A stretch of 64,000 bases of DNA from Physella acuta. Its lineage: Eukaryota; Mollusca; Gastropoda; Physidae. The stretch spans positions 372,001 through 436,000 of the forward strand of contig NW_026731650.1 of the NCBI RefSeq assembly GCF_028476545.1. Direction: 5' to 3'. The position numbers and the translations under genes are program-made. The notes below the pieces were generated by a model. The model worked only from the letters and a program-made list of their open reading frames with translations. It made no database searches and was not told the DNA's origin. Shown piece after piece: positions 1-11,475 of this stretch. Numbering within the stretch: position 1 is the first letter of the stretch; each line of letters begins with the position of its first letter.

Positions 1-139
1 CACAACGTCTGCTCCAAACGTGCAGACGTGTGTTACCACTTTACATATCCAAACTACATGTCTTAGTACTCACGTTTAAAACTTTTCCATATAACTAAGT
101 TGGACTGTTTAGACTATTTAGAGTCAAGTGCCGTTTGGT

Positions 140-295
140 TGTAAGGTGGACGATATAGATCTTGGGTCTGTTATATAACTAAGGTGGACGATATAATCAC
201 CGGTCTGTTATATAACTAAGATTGGCTATATAGAATCATGGGTCTGTTACATAACTAATGTGGACCATGTAGAATCACGGGTCTGTAACAACGAT
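140..295. repeat. Degenerate tandem repeat, about 45 bp unit
   Basis: Three to four diverged copies share the words GGGTCTGTTATATAACTAA and GTGGAC(G/C)AT(A/G)TA. No coding potential is visible. The stretch from 300 to 790 is ordinary AT-rich sequence with one short G-tract near 467, and I see no gene in it. Confidence 0.7.
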
Positions 296-790
296 ACTTG
301 CAGGTCGCCATTGGAATGATGGTCCACCAACAATAATTAACGGCTACCTATCCAGACACTACCCAGAGAACCATATAAAGGGGCAGCAACTGTAGGTCCG
401 CTGAACGAATTTATAACACTACCAAGGGAAACAAACTAACAAAAAATGGAAACAAACTAATAAAAGGGGGGGGGAATAACATTTCCCTTCCAAAATTGTA
501 AGCGTTTCACCAACTACACACATATTTGGTAGAAATAAAAGTTCACCTTATAATAATTTGTGGTTTTCGTTACATTAACATTTAAGTCGTTAGTATAACA
601 CAAACATTAGTTGTTTCCCTTTAAATCCGGGGCGTGATCGTCTCCCCTGAGCGCTGTAATTGTAACAAAATGTCAGGCCGGGGTGTTTAAAGCTGTTGAT
701 GTTTATGTGGAGAGAGGATTCTATTGCGTGCCAAGTTTGATATTTCCATGACGACAAGTGTCCTGAGGGCGGATGTCATGGACATATGGG

Positions 791-2480
791 GCCCTCACGG
801 GCTGGGTGGCTCACACAGGCTGGGTACCTCACACAGGCTGGGTACCTCACACAGGCTGGGTACCTCACACAGGTTGGGTACCTCACACAGGCTGGGTACC
901 TCACACAGGCTGGGTACCTCACACAGGCTGGGTGGCTCACACAGGCTGGGTGGCTCACACAGGCTGGGTGGCTCACACAGGCTGGGTGGCTGGGTACCTC
1001 ACACAGGCTGGGTACCTCACACAGGCTGGGTACCTCACACAGGTTGGGTACCTCACACAGGCTGGGTACCTCACACAGGCTGGGTACCTCACACAGGTTG
1101 GGTACCTCACACAGGCTGGGTGGCTGGGTACCTCACACAGGCTGGGTACCTCACACAGGCTGGGTACCTCACACAGGTTGGGTACCTCACACAGGTTGGG
1201 TACCTCACACAGGCTGGGTACCTCACACAGGCTGGGTACCTCACACAGGTTGGGTACCTCACACAGGCTGGGTCCCTCACACAGGTTGGGTACCTCACAC
1301 AGGCTGGGTACCTCACACAGGTTGGGTACCTCACACAGGTTGGGTACCTCACACAGGCTGGGTGGCTGGGTACCTCACACAGGCTGGGTGGCTGGGTACC
1401 TCACACAGGCTGGGTACCTCACACAGGCTGGGTACCTCACACAGGCTGGGTACCTCACACAGGCTGGGTGGCTCACACAGGCTGGGTGGCTCACACAGGC
1501 TGGGTGGCTCACACAGGCTGGGTGGCTGGGTACCTCACACAGGCTGGGTACCTCACACAGGCTGGGTACCTCACACAGGCTGGGTACCTCACACAGGCTG
1601 GGTGGCTCACACAGGCTGGGTGGCTCACACAGGCTGGGTGGCTCACACAGGCTGGGTGGCTGGGGTACCTCACACAGGCTGGGTACCTCACACAGGCTGG
1701 GTACCTCACACAGGCTGGGTACCTCACACAGGCTGGGTACCTCACACAGGCTGGGTACCTCACACAGGCTGGGTACCTCACACAGGCTGGGTGGCTCACA
1801 CAGGCTGGGTGGCTCACACAGGCTGGGTGGCTCACACAGGCTGGGTGGCTGGGTACCTCACACAGGCTGGGTACCTCACACAGGCTGGGTGGCTGGGTAC
1901 CTCACACAGGCTGGGTGGCTCACACTGGTTGGGTGGCTCACACAGGCTGGGTGGCTGGGTACCTCACACAGGCTGGGTACCTCACACAGGCTGGGTGGCT
2001 GGGGCCCTCACACAGGCTGGGTGGCTGGGGCCCTCACACAGGCTGGGTGGGCTGGGGCCCTCACACAGGCTGGGTGGCTCACACAGGCTGGGTACCTCAC
2101 ACAGGCTGGGTGGCTGGGGCCCTCACACAGGCTGGGTACCTCACACAGGCTGGGTGGCTGGGGCCCTCACACAGGCTGGGTACCTCACACAGGCTGGGTA
2201 CCTCACACAGGCTGGGTACCTCACACAGGCTGGGTACCTCACACAGGCTGGGTCCCTCACACAGGTTGGGTGGCTCACACAGGGTACCTCACACAGGCTG
2301 GGTACCTCACACAGGCTGGGTACCTCACACAGGCTGGGTACCTCACACAGGCTGGGTACCTCACACAGGCTGGGTACCTCACACAGGCTGGGTACCTCAC
2401 ACAGGCTGGGTACCTCACACAGGCTGGGTACCTCACACAGGCTGGGTCCCTCACACAGGCTGGGTGGCTCACACAGGGTA
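791..2480. repeat. 18-bp minisatellite with two unit types
   Basis: About 90 copies of an 18-bp unit are present. Type Y carries GGGTACCTCACACAGGCT and type W carries GGGTGGCTCACACAGGCT. A spare 8-bp GGGTGGCT is inserted at intervals. Units are grouped in blocks (for example four Y, three W, then the 8-mer; see 1390-1530 and 1531-1660), which shows higher-order amplification. Because 18 is a multiple of three and the unit lacks stops, long open frames appear in several frames on both strands. These are a periodicity artefact and not genes. Confidence 0.95.
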
Positions 2481-2985
2481 CCTCACACAGGGTGGGTGGC
2501 TCGCTGGTTGGGTGGCTCGCTGGTTGGGTACCTCACACAGGCTGGGTACCTCACACAGGCTGGGTACCTCACACAGGTTGGGTACCTCACACAGGCTGGG
2601 TGGCTCGCTGGTTGGGTGGCTCGCTGGTTGGGTACCTCACACAGGCTGGGTGGCTCGCTGATTGGGTGGCTCGCTGGTTGGGTGGCTCGCTGGTTGGGTG
2701 GCTCACTGGTTGGGTGGCTCGCTGGTTGGGTACCTCACACAGGCTGGGTGGCTCGCTGGTTGGGTGGCTCGCTGATTGGGTGGCTCGCTGATTGGGTGGC
2801 TCGCTGATTGGGTGGCTCGCTGGTTGGGTGGTTCGTTAGGTGGTTCGCTGGGTGGTTCGCTGGGTGGTTCGCTGGGTGGCATGTTAGGTGGTTCGCTGGG
2901 TGGTTCGTTTGGTGGTTTATTAGGTGGTTCGTTAGGTGTTTTACTGGGAGGTTCGTTAGGTAGCTCGCTGGGTAGTTCCTAAGAT
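2481..2985. repeat. 16-bp then 12-bp minisatellite continuing the 18-bp array
   Basis: From 2490 the array changes to a 16-bp unit (GGGTGGCTCGCTGGTT) interspersed with 18-bp units, then from about 2825 to a 12-bp unit (GGTGGTTCGCTG and variants). GGGTGGCT is common to all three, so each appears to derive from the previous one by internal deletion. The last copies are the most diverged (GGTGTTTTACTG, GGTAGCTCGCTG). Confidence 0.9.
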
Positions 2986-3175
2986 GGTCTGCTAGGTTAC
3001 ATGTTTGGGTGGTGCTATATAACACTAGCGGAGTAGGGGGAGAATATAAGTGCTTGATAAGTACATAGTTGTATAAATATTTGTGAGATAACCGGACGTT
3101 GCTTCAGCACAAGATAAGATTTCCCCATTAAAAGATGAGGGGTGGGGGCGTGGTACTAAAAAGCTATTCTCATTC

Positions 3176-3530
3176 TACCTAACCTCTTATTTAGCACTCT
3201 ATTTTGACCGGTAACCATATCCTAACCCCTTATTTAGCTCTCTATTTTGACCAGTAACCATATCCCAACCCCTTATTTAGCACTTTATTTTGGACCAGTA
3301 ACCATATCCTAATCCCTTATTTAGCACTTTATTTTGACCAGTAACCATATCCTAACCCCTTATTTAGCACTTTATTTTGACCAGTAACCATATCCTAACC
3401 CCTTATTTAGCACTTTATTTTGACCAGTAACCATATCCTAACCCCTTATTTAGCACTCTATTTGACCAGTAACCATATCCTAACCCCTTATTTAGCACTC
3501 TATTTGACCAGTAACCATATCCTAACCCCT
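3176..3530. repeat. 43-bp minisatellite, about 8 copies
   Basis: The unit contains CCTAACCCCTTATTTAGCAC followed by a T-rich stretch and GACCAGTAACCATAT. Units near the right end lost two bases of the T-run. The CCTAACCCC core resembles telomeric CCCTAA by chance only, since it occurs once per 43-bp unit. Confidence 0.9.
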
Positions 3531-3699
3531 GCCCTAATCTGATACTACTATGATTTGGGCAGCCTGGTATAAAAGATGAAACTCCATCGTTAGCATCATA
3601 CCATAGCATTCAACTCAAAACCTAACCTCAGCAACCAACTTACCCTAACTTTAACACCATAGCCCTAAGAATAGCAACCAACATAACCCTTAACTAACC

Positions 3700-4020
3700 C
3701 TAGCAATCGACCCCTCCATTTTTTTTTATTTCACCGAGGCGCCTTAAGGGCAGACAGAAGCGTACAGTTTCCTGGAAAGAAAAATGTCGGGAGTCACCTG
3801 ACTTTGGTTTACGGTTGGGAAACAATCGGTCCACTGCGCTGCTTATCCACCTGTCGGGGCCCGGGCTACAGGTGTACTCCAGCGTGACCCTTGACCCGTC
3901 GGAGCCCGGGGATAATAGCCCTACTTTAGATAACATCGTACTCCGGGTCCCGGTAAGTGCTCTCAATGTGCTCCTTCCTTTCAGAGCAATCGTCGGCAAG
4001 CTGTCACCAGGGTTTGACTG
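3700..4020. other. GC-rich single-copy block, possible coding remnant
   Basis: This 300-bp block between two minisatellites has higher GC than its surroundings and is open on the minus strand for about 99 codons and on the plus strand for about 73. The minus-strand frame reads plausibly as protein (for example CSPGPDRWISSAVDRLFPNR), but I do not recognise a family. It could be an isolated exon, a transposon relic or chance. A GTAAGT at 3953 would serve as a donor only for the plus strand. Confidence 0.25.
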
Positions 4021-4029
4021 GACAATCTG

Positions 4030-4345
4030 GCACTAGTCAAAATACCACAGGGACAACCCAACACCATACCGACATACCAAAGGGACAACCCAACAGACGC
4101 CAACATACCACAGGGACAACCCAACAGACGCCAACATACCAAAGGCACAACCCAACAGACGCCAACATACCAAAGGCACAACCCAACAGACGCCAACATA
4201 CCAATGGGACAACCCAACAGACGCCAACATACCACAGGGACAACCCAACACCATACCGACATACCAAAGGGACAACCCAACAGACGCCACATACCAAAGG
4301 ACAACCAAACAGACGCCAACATACCAAAGGGACAACCCACAGACA
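4030..4345. repeat. 31-bp minisatellite, about 10 copies
   Basis: The unit contains CAGACGCCAACATACCA followed by (C/A)AGGGACAACCCAA. Some copies carry CACCATACCGA in place of the CAGACGC segment. The apparent open frames on both strands here are produced by the repeat. Confidence 0.9.
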
Positions 4346-4454
4346 ATGACCAAATAATTCAATCCGGAACCCAAATCGTAGCAGACGATTGGTGATTGAG
4401 TTTTTAAAAATGTAGTAGAGCCCTCCCGCCATAAAAATGGATCGAATTACAGAA

Positions 4455-4885
4455 GCTGAGGCTCTTTCAGTGATTTTTTTCTTCCGTCCCCCGACGGGGG
4501 GGGGGGGGGGGGGAGGGGGACGTCGACACTGGTTAGAGAAAAATTATAATTAATATATTTTCTGTTTGTCGTCCGTAACAGGATAGCGGCAGACGTGCTT
4601 GACACCCCCCCCCCCCCCCCGGGAAAGATGGCTGAAACAAACTTTGAACAGAGGTAGAGCTCCCATGTTTATTAAGGGAAGGTGTGGGTTCTATCACTTT
4701 CAGTGTTTCTTCCAGACTTTTATTCTCCGGGGGGAGGGGGCATTTGAAATTTTCGGGGGGGGGGGGGGGGGGGGGGGGGGCGGGCGGTAGACTTTCTTCG
4801 GGGGGCGGACACTGTTAAAAGTATATATTTTCTATATAAATTATATAAATTTCATTTCGTTCGGGGGGGGGGGGGGGGGCTTCGC
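4455..4885. mobile_element. G-tract repeat cluster related to the MITE at 19244
   Basis: Several uninterrupted G or C runs of 15-26 bases occur (about 4498, 4602, 4756, 4863). Between them are words shared with 19244-19429 and 44220-45500: TTTCTTCCAGACTTTT at 4706, TTTGAAATTTTCGGGG at 4742 and GGCGGACACTG at 4803, followed by AAAAGTATATA. A hAT-like left end (CAGTGTTTCTTCC) is seen at 4701. No matching right end is evident, so this copy is truncated or expanded. Confidence 0.5.
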
Positions 4886-5267
4886 ACTATACTCAGCGGT
4901 CTTTACTTTCTTATCATTGTTTTTAAGGTTAGCAATTACATTTTTTTCGGTCTCAGAGACATGCTAAAGATATTGGGTAGGTGATCGTCTGCTTACTAAG
5001 TGACCACTTCGTCTTAATTTAAGATTTGTTGGACATCGTGTCAGTTAGCTAGTTTGAGAACCGTTGACCGCGTCATGTGTAGGGGGTTGGAAGGTGAGTG
5101 GACGACTGATGCCATACATACTGGAGAAGGGCGTCAGTGAATAGTTTGAGACCCCCGGCCTTGTTGGTAAATGAAGCATGTAATGTAGACCAGACTAGGA
5201 AGCCAGGAATAAAACTGTATGATGCCACGTTGAGATAGCAGAGGTGTAGGCAGGACATTCTATTTCA

Positions 5268-5725
5268 TACACCATCGTGTTATATTGACACACCAACTGT
5301 AGTGTTATACTGACACACCAACTGTAGTGTTATATTGACACAGCAAGTATCGTGTTATACTGACACACCAACTGTAGTGTTATATTGCCACACCAACTGT
5401 AGTGTTATACTGACACACCAACTGTAGTGTTATACTGACACACCAACTGTAGTGTTATAATGACACACCAACTGAAGTGTTATACTGACACACCAACTGT
5501 AGTGTTATATTGACACCAACTGTAGTGTTATATTGACACACTGAGTATCGTGTTATATTGACACACTGAGTATCGTGTGATGAAATATTTTCACACACCA
5601 AGTATAAAATGCTGAAATATTTTGACATTCCTAATATCGTGTTATATTTTGACATTCCTAATATCGTGTTATATTTTGACATTCCTAACATCGTGTTATA
5701 TTTTGACACATCCAGCATCGTGTCA
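5268..5725. repeat. 25- to 27-bp minisatellite, about 18 copies
   Basis: The left part has a 25-bp unit with GTGTTATACTGACACACCAA followed by CTGTA. From about 5635 the unit becomes 27 bp with GTGTTATATTTTGACATTCC. Both share GTGTTATA and TTGACA. Confidence 0.9.
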
Positions 5726-5789
5726 TCATTGAGGGTCAACATCGTCAGTCGAAGAAAATTCTAACTTTCACAGCAGACAGACAATTCAA

Positions 5790-5972
5790 GCCCCCCCCCC
5801 CCTATCCCCGGAATTTCCAAGTTTCATAGCACAGAGATTGACAATTCAACTTCACCCCCCCCCCCCAACCCATTCTCCCGGAATTTCCAAGTTTCACAGC
5901 ACAATAACTGTGCCTCGTCCCCTCTCTATCAATTATACCCTCTCCCCTTCCCCCCCCCCCCCCCCCCCCCCG
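5790..5972. repeat. C-tract duplication
   Basis: Two copies of a roughly 70-bp segment (GACAATTCA(A), C-run, CCCGGAATTTCCAAGTTTCA) are followed by a C-run of about 21 bases at 5950. They resemble the G-tract family in base pattern only. Confidence 0.6.
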
Positions 5973-7746
5973 ACCACGGAACATCTATGTAACACTAACA
6001 AACTTACAAAGATGCTGATTTAAAAAAAAAAAGAGTCTACATAAATCCTGAAACTTTACTGATATCATCGAGATCGATCGTTGAGCTGGCAGTTTCTCAG
6101 CGAATGTTGCGAAAATAAATTTTAATTAATTAACCTACAGTTCATAGGATAAACAAACCTAGACATGCTCATGTGGAAAAAAAAAACGCTATGTTAATTA
6201 CTGGCAACATTTTTTCAGCAAAAAAGCATACAATAGAAGGCCTATTCATTAAAATTATTAGTAAATTTTTATAAGATAAATTAATTAGGCCTAACATACG
6301 GCTAATGACTGCTGCTAATTAAGCTCTTTTTTTTAATTTAGAATAAACTATTCAAAGTAGATATAAACATAAAGTGGAAAAGTAATACAAACTGCATGAA
6401 GAAAATAAAATAAGACCTACCACTAGGAGATAAGCCTACAACTTGTTCAATAAGATAATAAATTAACTAGATCTAGATCTATTATTTTAAAAAGTAACTG
6501 TAGTGAATAATGATATATTTTTTCTAGATTTAAATTCTAGATCTATCTCATTTTAAGTAATACTCTAGTTATAGTTATTCAAGTATTATTTCAGATTTAC
6601 TACAGAGAGGTAAGTTGTGAGATTTTACTAAGATCTGGATTCTAGATCAAGGCCTACTTACTACTTGCCACTAATTGTTATACAACGAAAAAAAATTAAT
6701 TAACCTTTTAAAAAATCTCACCACTATATACGACGTAATCATTATGGTTCTCGCGTCATCTAATAATGACGTCAGCTTCGCCTATCCAATCAGGTTTATT
6801 TTGAAATTCAACATACCACAACTGGACTTCGTAGTACTACCGCAGGTAAACACGAAAGGTGAATAACTGGGCTAGTACTGAACTATTCTACGTCTGCCGG
6901 CGCTGTGCGCATGCGCACCAAGGCTACACACTTGTTGGTCTTGATAGCGCGGCAATCACTACTATACCGGTGATTTCCCTTCGGTCTGTTCCCCGTGTAG
7001 AGCTCAGTTCACACCACCCCCCGCGCGCCGACACACCCTTTATTTTCAGACCGCCCCACTGTAATAACACTCCCCCCACCCCTCCGCCGCTTCCGTTTTT
7101 AATGAGGTCAGTGTCTGTCGTGTGGTCGACTCGTAAATAACTTGTGAACCCCCCCCCTCCCTAAATTTTCAGCTGTTATAAATCGCACGATGCACCATGA
7201 GATAACCGTATTTATCTACAATTTTAAAATCTGTAATAAAAAAAAATGCTGTAACGCTTTTATGCCAAGCAACTTATTTATTATTCAAACTTTCTAGGAA
7301 GTTCAACAATATCGCATGATGAAATGTAATAGGTAAAGCTAAACTACGTTCCTGTGTTTTTGTTTATGTATGCGGTGAAAAAATGTGGTGTTGATGAAAA
7401 AGTTGTCATGTTTTGATTTTCGTCAAGTGAGTATCGTTCACGTTGAGGTAGATGTAAAACATGTCACGTGATTGTCGAGTCAGGTCTAATAGCTGGGACA
7501 TTTCATGAGTCTACTCAAGTCGTGAAACATTTCACGTGATTTTCTTGTAACTCAAGTCCTGAAATATTTCACGTAATCGTCGAGTCTTATAACTGGGACA
7601 TTTCAAGTTACAGTCTAGTCATATAGCTGGGACATTTCAAGTTATAGTCTAGTCTAGTCTTATCCAACTGCTTAACACGGATGTGATAGAATTCTTAACT
7701 GCGTGCGATACAATTTTAATATAACTATATGTTTATAATGTAATAT
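5973..7746. other. AT-rich spacer without recognisable gene
   Basis: Low-complexity AT-rich DNA with AGATCT-rich words (6470-6650), then a short GC-richer island at 6880-7140. From 7430 to 7660 there are loosely repeated phrases (GGGACATTTCAAGTTA; ACATTTCACGTGAT). No gene-like frame was recognised on either strand. Confidence 0.6.
6906..6917. promoter_or_regulatory. NRF1-type palindrome in a GC-rich island
   Basis: TGCGCATGCGCA matches the consensus of the animal transcription factor NRF1 perfectly. It lies in a 250-bp GC-richer patch that also has TGACGTCA at 6767. Such sites usually mark housekeeping promoters, but no gene is recognised on either side, so the assignment is tentative. Confidence 0.4.
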
Positions 7747-8588
7747 AGCCAGGCTAGCCAGAGATTGTATAGACAAGCTAGCCAGAGATTGTATAGACGG
7801 CTAGCCAGAGACTGTATAGACGGCTAGCCAGAGATTGTATAAACGGCTAGCCAGAGATTGTATAGATGGCTAGCCAGAGATTGTATAGAAAAGCTAGCCA
7901 GAGATTGTATAGACGGCTAGCCAGAGATTGTATAGACGGCTAGCCAGAGATTATATAGACGGCTAGCCAGAGATTGTATAGACGGCTAGCCAGAGATTGT
8001 ATAGACAAGCTAGAAAAGAGATTGTATAGACGGCTAGCCAGAGATTGTATAGACAAGCTAGACAGAGATTGTATAGACGGCCAGCCAGAGATTATATAGA
8101 TGGCTAGCCAGAGATTGTATAGACGGCTAGACAGAGATTGTATAGACAAGCTATCCAGAGATTGTATAGATGGCTAGCCAGAGATTGTATAGACGGCTAG
8201 CCAGAGATTGTATAGATGGCTAGCCAGAGATTGTATAGATGGCTAGCCAGAGATTGTATAGACAAGCTAGTCAGAGATTGTATAGACGGCCAGCCATAGA
8301 TTGTATAGACGGCTAGCCAGAGATTTATAGACAAGCTATCTAGAGATTGTATAGACGGCTAGCCAGAGATTGTATAGCCAACAAGCTATCCAGAGATTGT
8401 ATAGAGAAGCTAGCCAGAGATTGTATAGACAACCTATCCAGAGATTGTATAGACAAGCTAGCCAGAGATTGTATAGACAAGCTAGCCAGAGATTGTATAG
8501 ACAAGCTATCCAGAGATTGTATAGACAAGCTAGCCAGAGATTGTATAGACAAGCTATCCAGAGATTGTATAGACGGCTAGCCAGAGAA
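7747..8588. repeat. 23-bp minisatellite, about 36 copies
   Basis: The unit is GCTAGCCAGAGATTGTATAG followed by ACG or ACAA. Variants GCTATCC and GCTAGAC are interspersed. In the last 200 bp the CAAGCTATCC and CAAGCTAGCC types nearly alternate, indicating amplification of a two-unit block. Confidence 0.95.
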
Positions 8589-8949
8589 AGTGCGAATAGT
8601 CAGCCTAACTAAAGCTGCTGACGGCCAACGTTATCGTGTCAGGCGGTCAGATAAAACAGGTCACGTGATAGTTTTGAAATGCGGCCATTCATAAGCAGAC
8701 GACAGTTAACCGCTCAAGTAGCGTGTCGGACTGGCAGTTATCTCCACTGGCATCCCACGTCTGCTAAGTGCATGTCAGAATTAATTATTTTAACAACACA
8801 TCGCAAGACCAATAATTGTACAACAAAAGGATGAGTCTTCTGGATCAAACAACAACAACTGGTTTCTCTTGACTTTATTGTTTTGTTGGTTAAATTCAGG
8901 ACCAAACGACCAACGTACAACGTAACGATGGGTGTACGACACACAAGTG

Positions 8950-9140
8950 TAGGACCTATCGACAGGACCAGGTCTTAAGGGTAGGACCTAACAACGCGAG
9001 TGCTCAGGTCATGAGGGTAGGACCTAACAACGATAGTACGATCAGGTCATGAGGGTAGGACCTAACAACGCGAGTGCTCAGGTTATGAGGTAGGTCCTAA
9101 CAACGAGGGTACGATCAGGTCATGAGGGTAGGACCTAGAG
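8950..9140. repeat. Minisatellite of about 38 bp, 4-5 copies
   Basis: Copies contain GAGGGTAGGACCTAACAACG followed by a variable (C/A)GAGTGCTCAGGTCAT-like tail. The tail alternates between a short and a longer form. Confidence 0.85.
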
Positions 9141-9182
9141 CCCGTAAATAGCAGCCAGCGTCAGTTTATCTTCACTGTATCA

Positions 9183-9640
9183 GATCACTGAGAGATGCTG
9201 AGGTAGGGGAGATGATGAGGTAGGAGAGATGCTGAGGTAGGGGCGATGCTGAGGTAGGGAGGATGCTGAGGTAGGGAGGATGCTGAGGTAGGGGAGATGA
9301 TGAGGTAGGGTGGATGCTGAGGTAGGGGAGATGATGAGGTAGGAGAGATGCTGAGGTAGGGGAGATGCTGAGGTAGAGGAGATGCTGAGGTAGGGGAGAG
9401 ATGATAAGGTAGGGGAGATGAGGTAGGGGAGATGTTGAGGTAGGGGAGATGTTGAGGTAGGGAGGATGCTGAGGTAGGGAGGATGCTGAGGTAGGGGAGA
9501 TGCTGAGGTAGAGGAGATGCTGAGCTAGAGAGATGTTGAGGTAGGGGAGATGATGAGGTAGGGGAGATGCTGAGGTAGGGGAGATGCTGAGGTAGGGGAG
9601 ATGCTGAGGTAGGGAAGATGTTGAGGTAGATGAGATGCTA
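9183..9640. repeat. 18-bp minisatellite, about 25 copies
   Basis: The unit is GATGCTGAGGTAGGGGA with small length variation (GATGATGAGGTAG, GATGTTGAGGTAGG). The 200-codon open frame on the minus strand (Ser-Pro-Leu-rich) is due to the period being a multiple of three. The stretch 9650-11030 holds C-runs and AT-rich DNA in which I see no gene. Confidence 0.92.
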
Positions 9641-11034
9641 TAAATAGTTGAACTCACATACCTCCTTAAATCACTCCGCCCCCCCCCCCCTACTCCGCCC
9701 ACACACCAACATTTCAGCTGAGGAAGACAACTCCTCCCCCACCCCACCCCGTGCATGATGAAGCAATCTGTAATCATTCAATTATAAAATAAAGCCTCTA
9801 GCGTTACGATCAGGATTGCACAAAAAATGTGTTTATAGAAGGAAAAAATAGAACAAGAGTATTATAGGGTCGGCTCTAACAGGAAGCGGTTATTCATAAA
9901 CAAGCAAATTTTTAAGTCCAGGGGAGACAACTAAAATGATTCATTAAAGGGAAATAACTGCTATATAAAAGGCCTCTTACAAGCTTTTTCACATTATTAT
10001 GTTATCCAGTAGGAGGGTAGTCACAATTATCTTCTATGTTTACAGTATTCAGAAAAAAAAACAACTTTTCATAACAAATCTAAATTTTTTTAAAAATAAT
10101 AAACTATATTTAAAACACATTCGCAAACAAAATAGACTTGTGAATATTTTTTTATATGGTTTGGCGTTTTAATATTTTTTGTGATGTAGGTCTGTTTATT
10201 ACATATTCAAATGTGCTTGTTTGAAAAAATTCAAAAAAAAAAAAAAAAGACCTCTATGAGACGCAAACCTGTTGGAAGGCTAACGACGCAAGCCTGTGCG
10301 AGACATGCAAATGTGTCGCGAGACAAGCAAGCCTGTAGCTACACCTTTGTCTAGCTTGAAGGTGGCACTGGGTTAATGGCTTTTACGTGTAGCGAGATGC
10401 TAATTTCAAAGGCGAAGAGAAGTAACTCCAATACCACCAATTCAAGGTAACTGATTCCGTAAAGACCTACTTCCGGTTATTCCGAGTAGGGATCACGTGA
10501 CTTTGTTTATTTTCAGCATAACAATATCGGGGAGCTTTTGATGCCATTTATCTGATCGTTAACATCGACGTGTGTTGCCTAGGAGACTCCTTGGTTACCG
10601 ATATTTGTTTACACATGCGATACAGTAACGAGACTGGTAGAGCCCAAGTATGATACAATGGCGGGCTCAGCACACGATATGTTTACTTAGGTTGGCTAAT
10701 CCTAACCCTGGCAACGTTGAACTTAACCTTAAAGCTCAACGTCTCTTTATCTCCGATAGAATCTATGACACGGCAACTTTTCCTCAAGTACCGCACAATC
10801 TACCAACATAAGATAAACGATCCTGGTTGAGGGTACCTACTGTTTATTTTTGGAAGGTACTGTATCCAGGTCGTCACCCACAACCCCTCCCCCCCCCCCC
10901 CCCTCTTTTACCAACTACCCATTCACATTGAATAACTAGAACTTGATTACCTACCCTAGTTAAACTAATAAATTACCATGTGTTGGTAGAAAAACTTAAG
11001 ATTTATTTTTAAAACACTAGCACAAAGGCTTCAT

Positions 11035-11190
11035 CGCCGAGTACATATCAATTGGCCAATTCATCAAAACACAACTCAATCAATTGACCAATTCATTTAC
11101 ACATAACGACTGACCATTTAATTGATCGACCACTTGCTTGACTGACCACTTAATTGGCAGACAACTTCATTGACCAGCCGCTTAACTCGT
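11035..11190. repeat. Old degenerate tandem repeat
   Basis: Four to five highly diverged copies of a roughly 30-bp phrase of the type ATTGACCA(C/A)TTCATT are present. The unit boundaries are no longer clear. Confidence 0.5.
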
Positions 11191-11254
11191 GATCAAAGAG
11201 TAGTCGCTGTTTTATTTTATTTTTATGTTCATATGGCAGTTTCATTTAAACCAT

Positions 11255-11475
11255 ATCACAGCACCATTGTCACGATGTCATACTGTCACAACATCACAAC
11301 ACCATTTTCACCATATCATACTGTCACAATACCACATCACCATTGTCACCATGTCATACTGTCACTGTCACAACATCATAACACCATTGTCACCATGTCA
11401 TACTGTCACAATACCCCAACACCATTGTCACCATGTCATACTGTCACTGTCATAACATCATTGTCACAACTACAC
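11255..11475. repeat. Minisatellite of 33-39 bp
   Basis: Copies consist of CACCATTGTCACCATGTCAT followed by ACTGTCACAA-type tails of variable length. From 11480 to 12720 I see AT-rich unique sequence and no supported gene. Confidence 0.85.

Noticed and set aside
724-2807. Three overlapping long open frames of 640-673 codons, plus minus-strand frames
   Set aside because: They are translations of the 18-bp satellite in all frames. There is no non-repeat coding sequence, and the frames are equally open on both strands.
3176-3530. Interstitial telomere repeat (CCTAACCCC)
   Set aside because: The telomere-like word occurs only once per 43-bp unit and is never tandem.
7747-8588. Possible CRISPR-like array
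   Set aside because: The repeats are contiguous without unique spacers, and the host is an animal. The same applies to the other arrays.
9172-9777. 201-codon Ser/Pro/Leu/Tyr-rich minus-strand frame
   Set aside because: Coded by the 18-bp satellite at 9183-9640.
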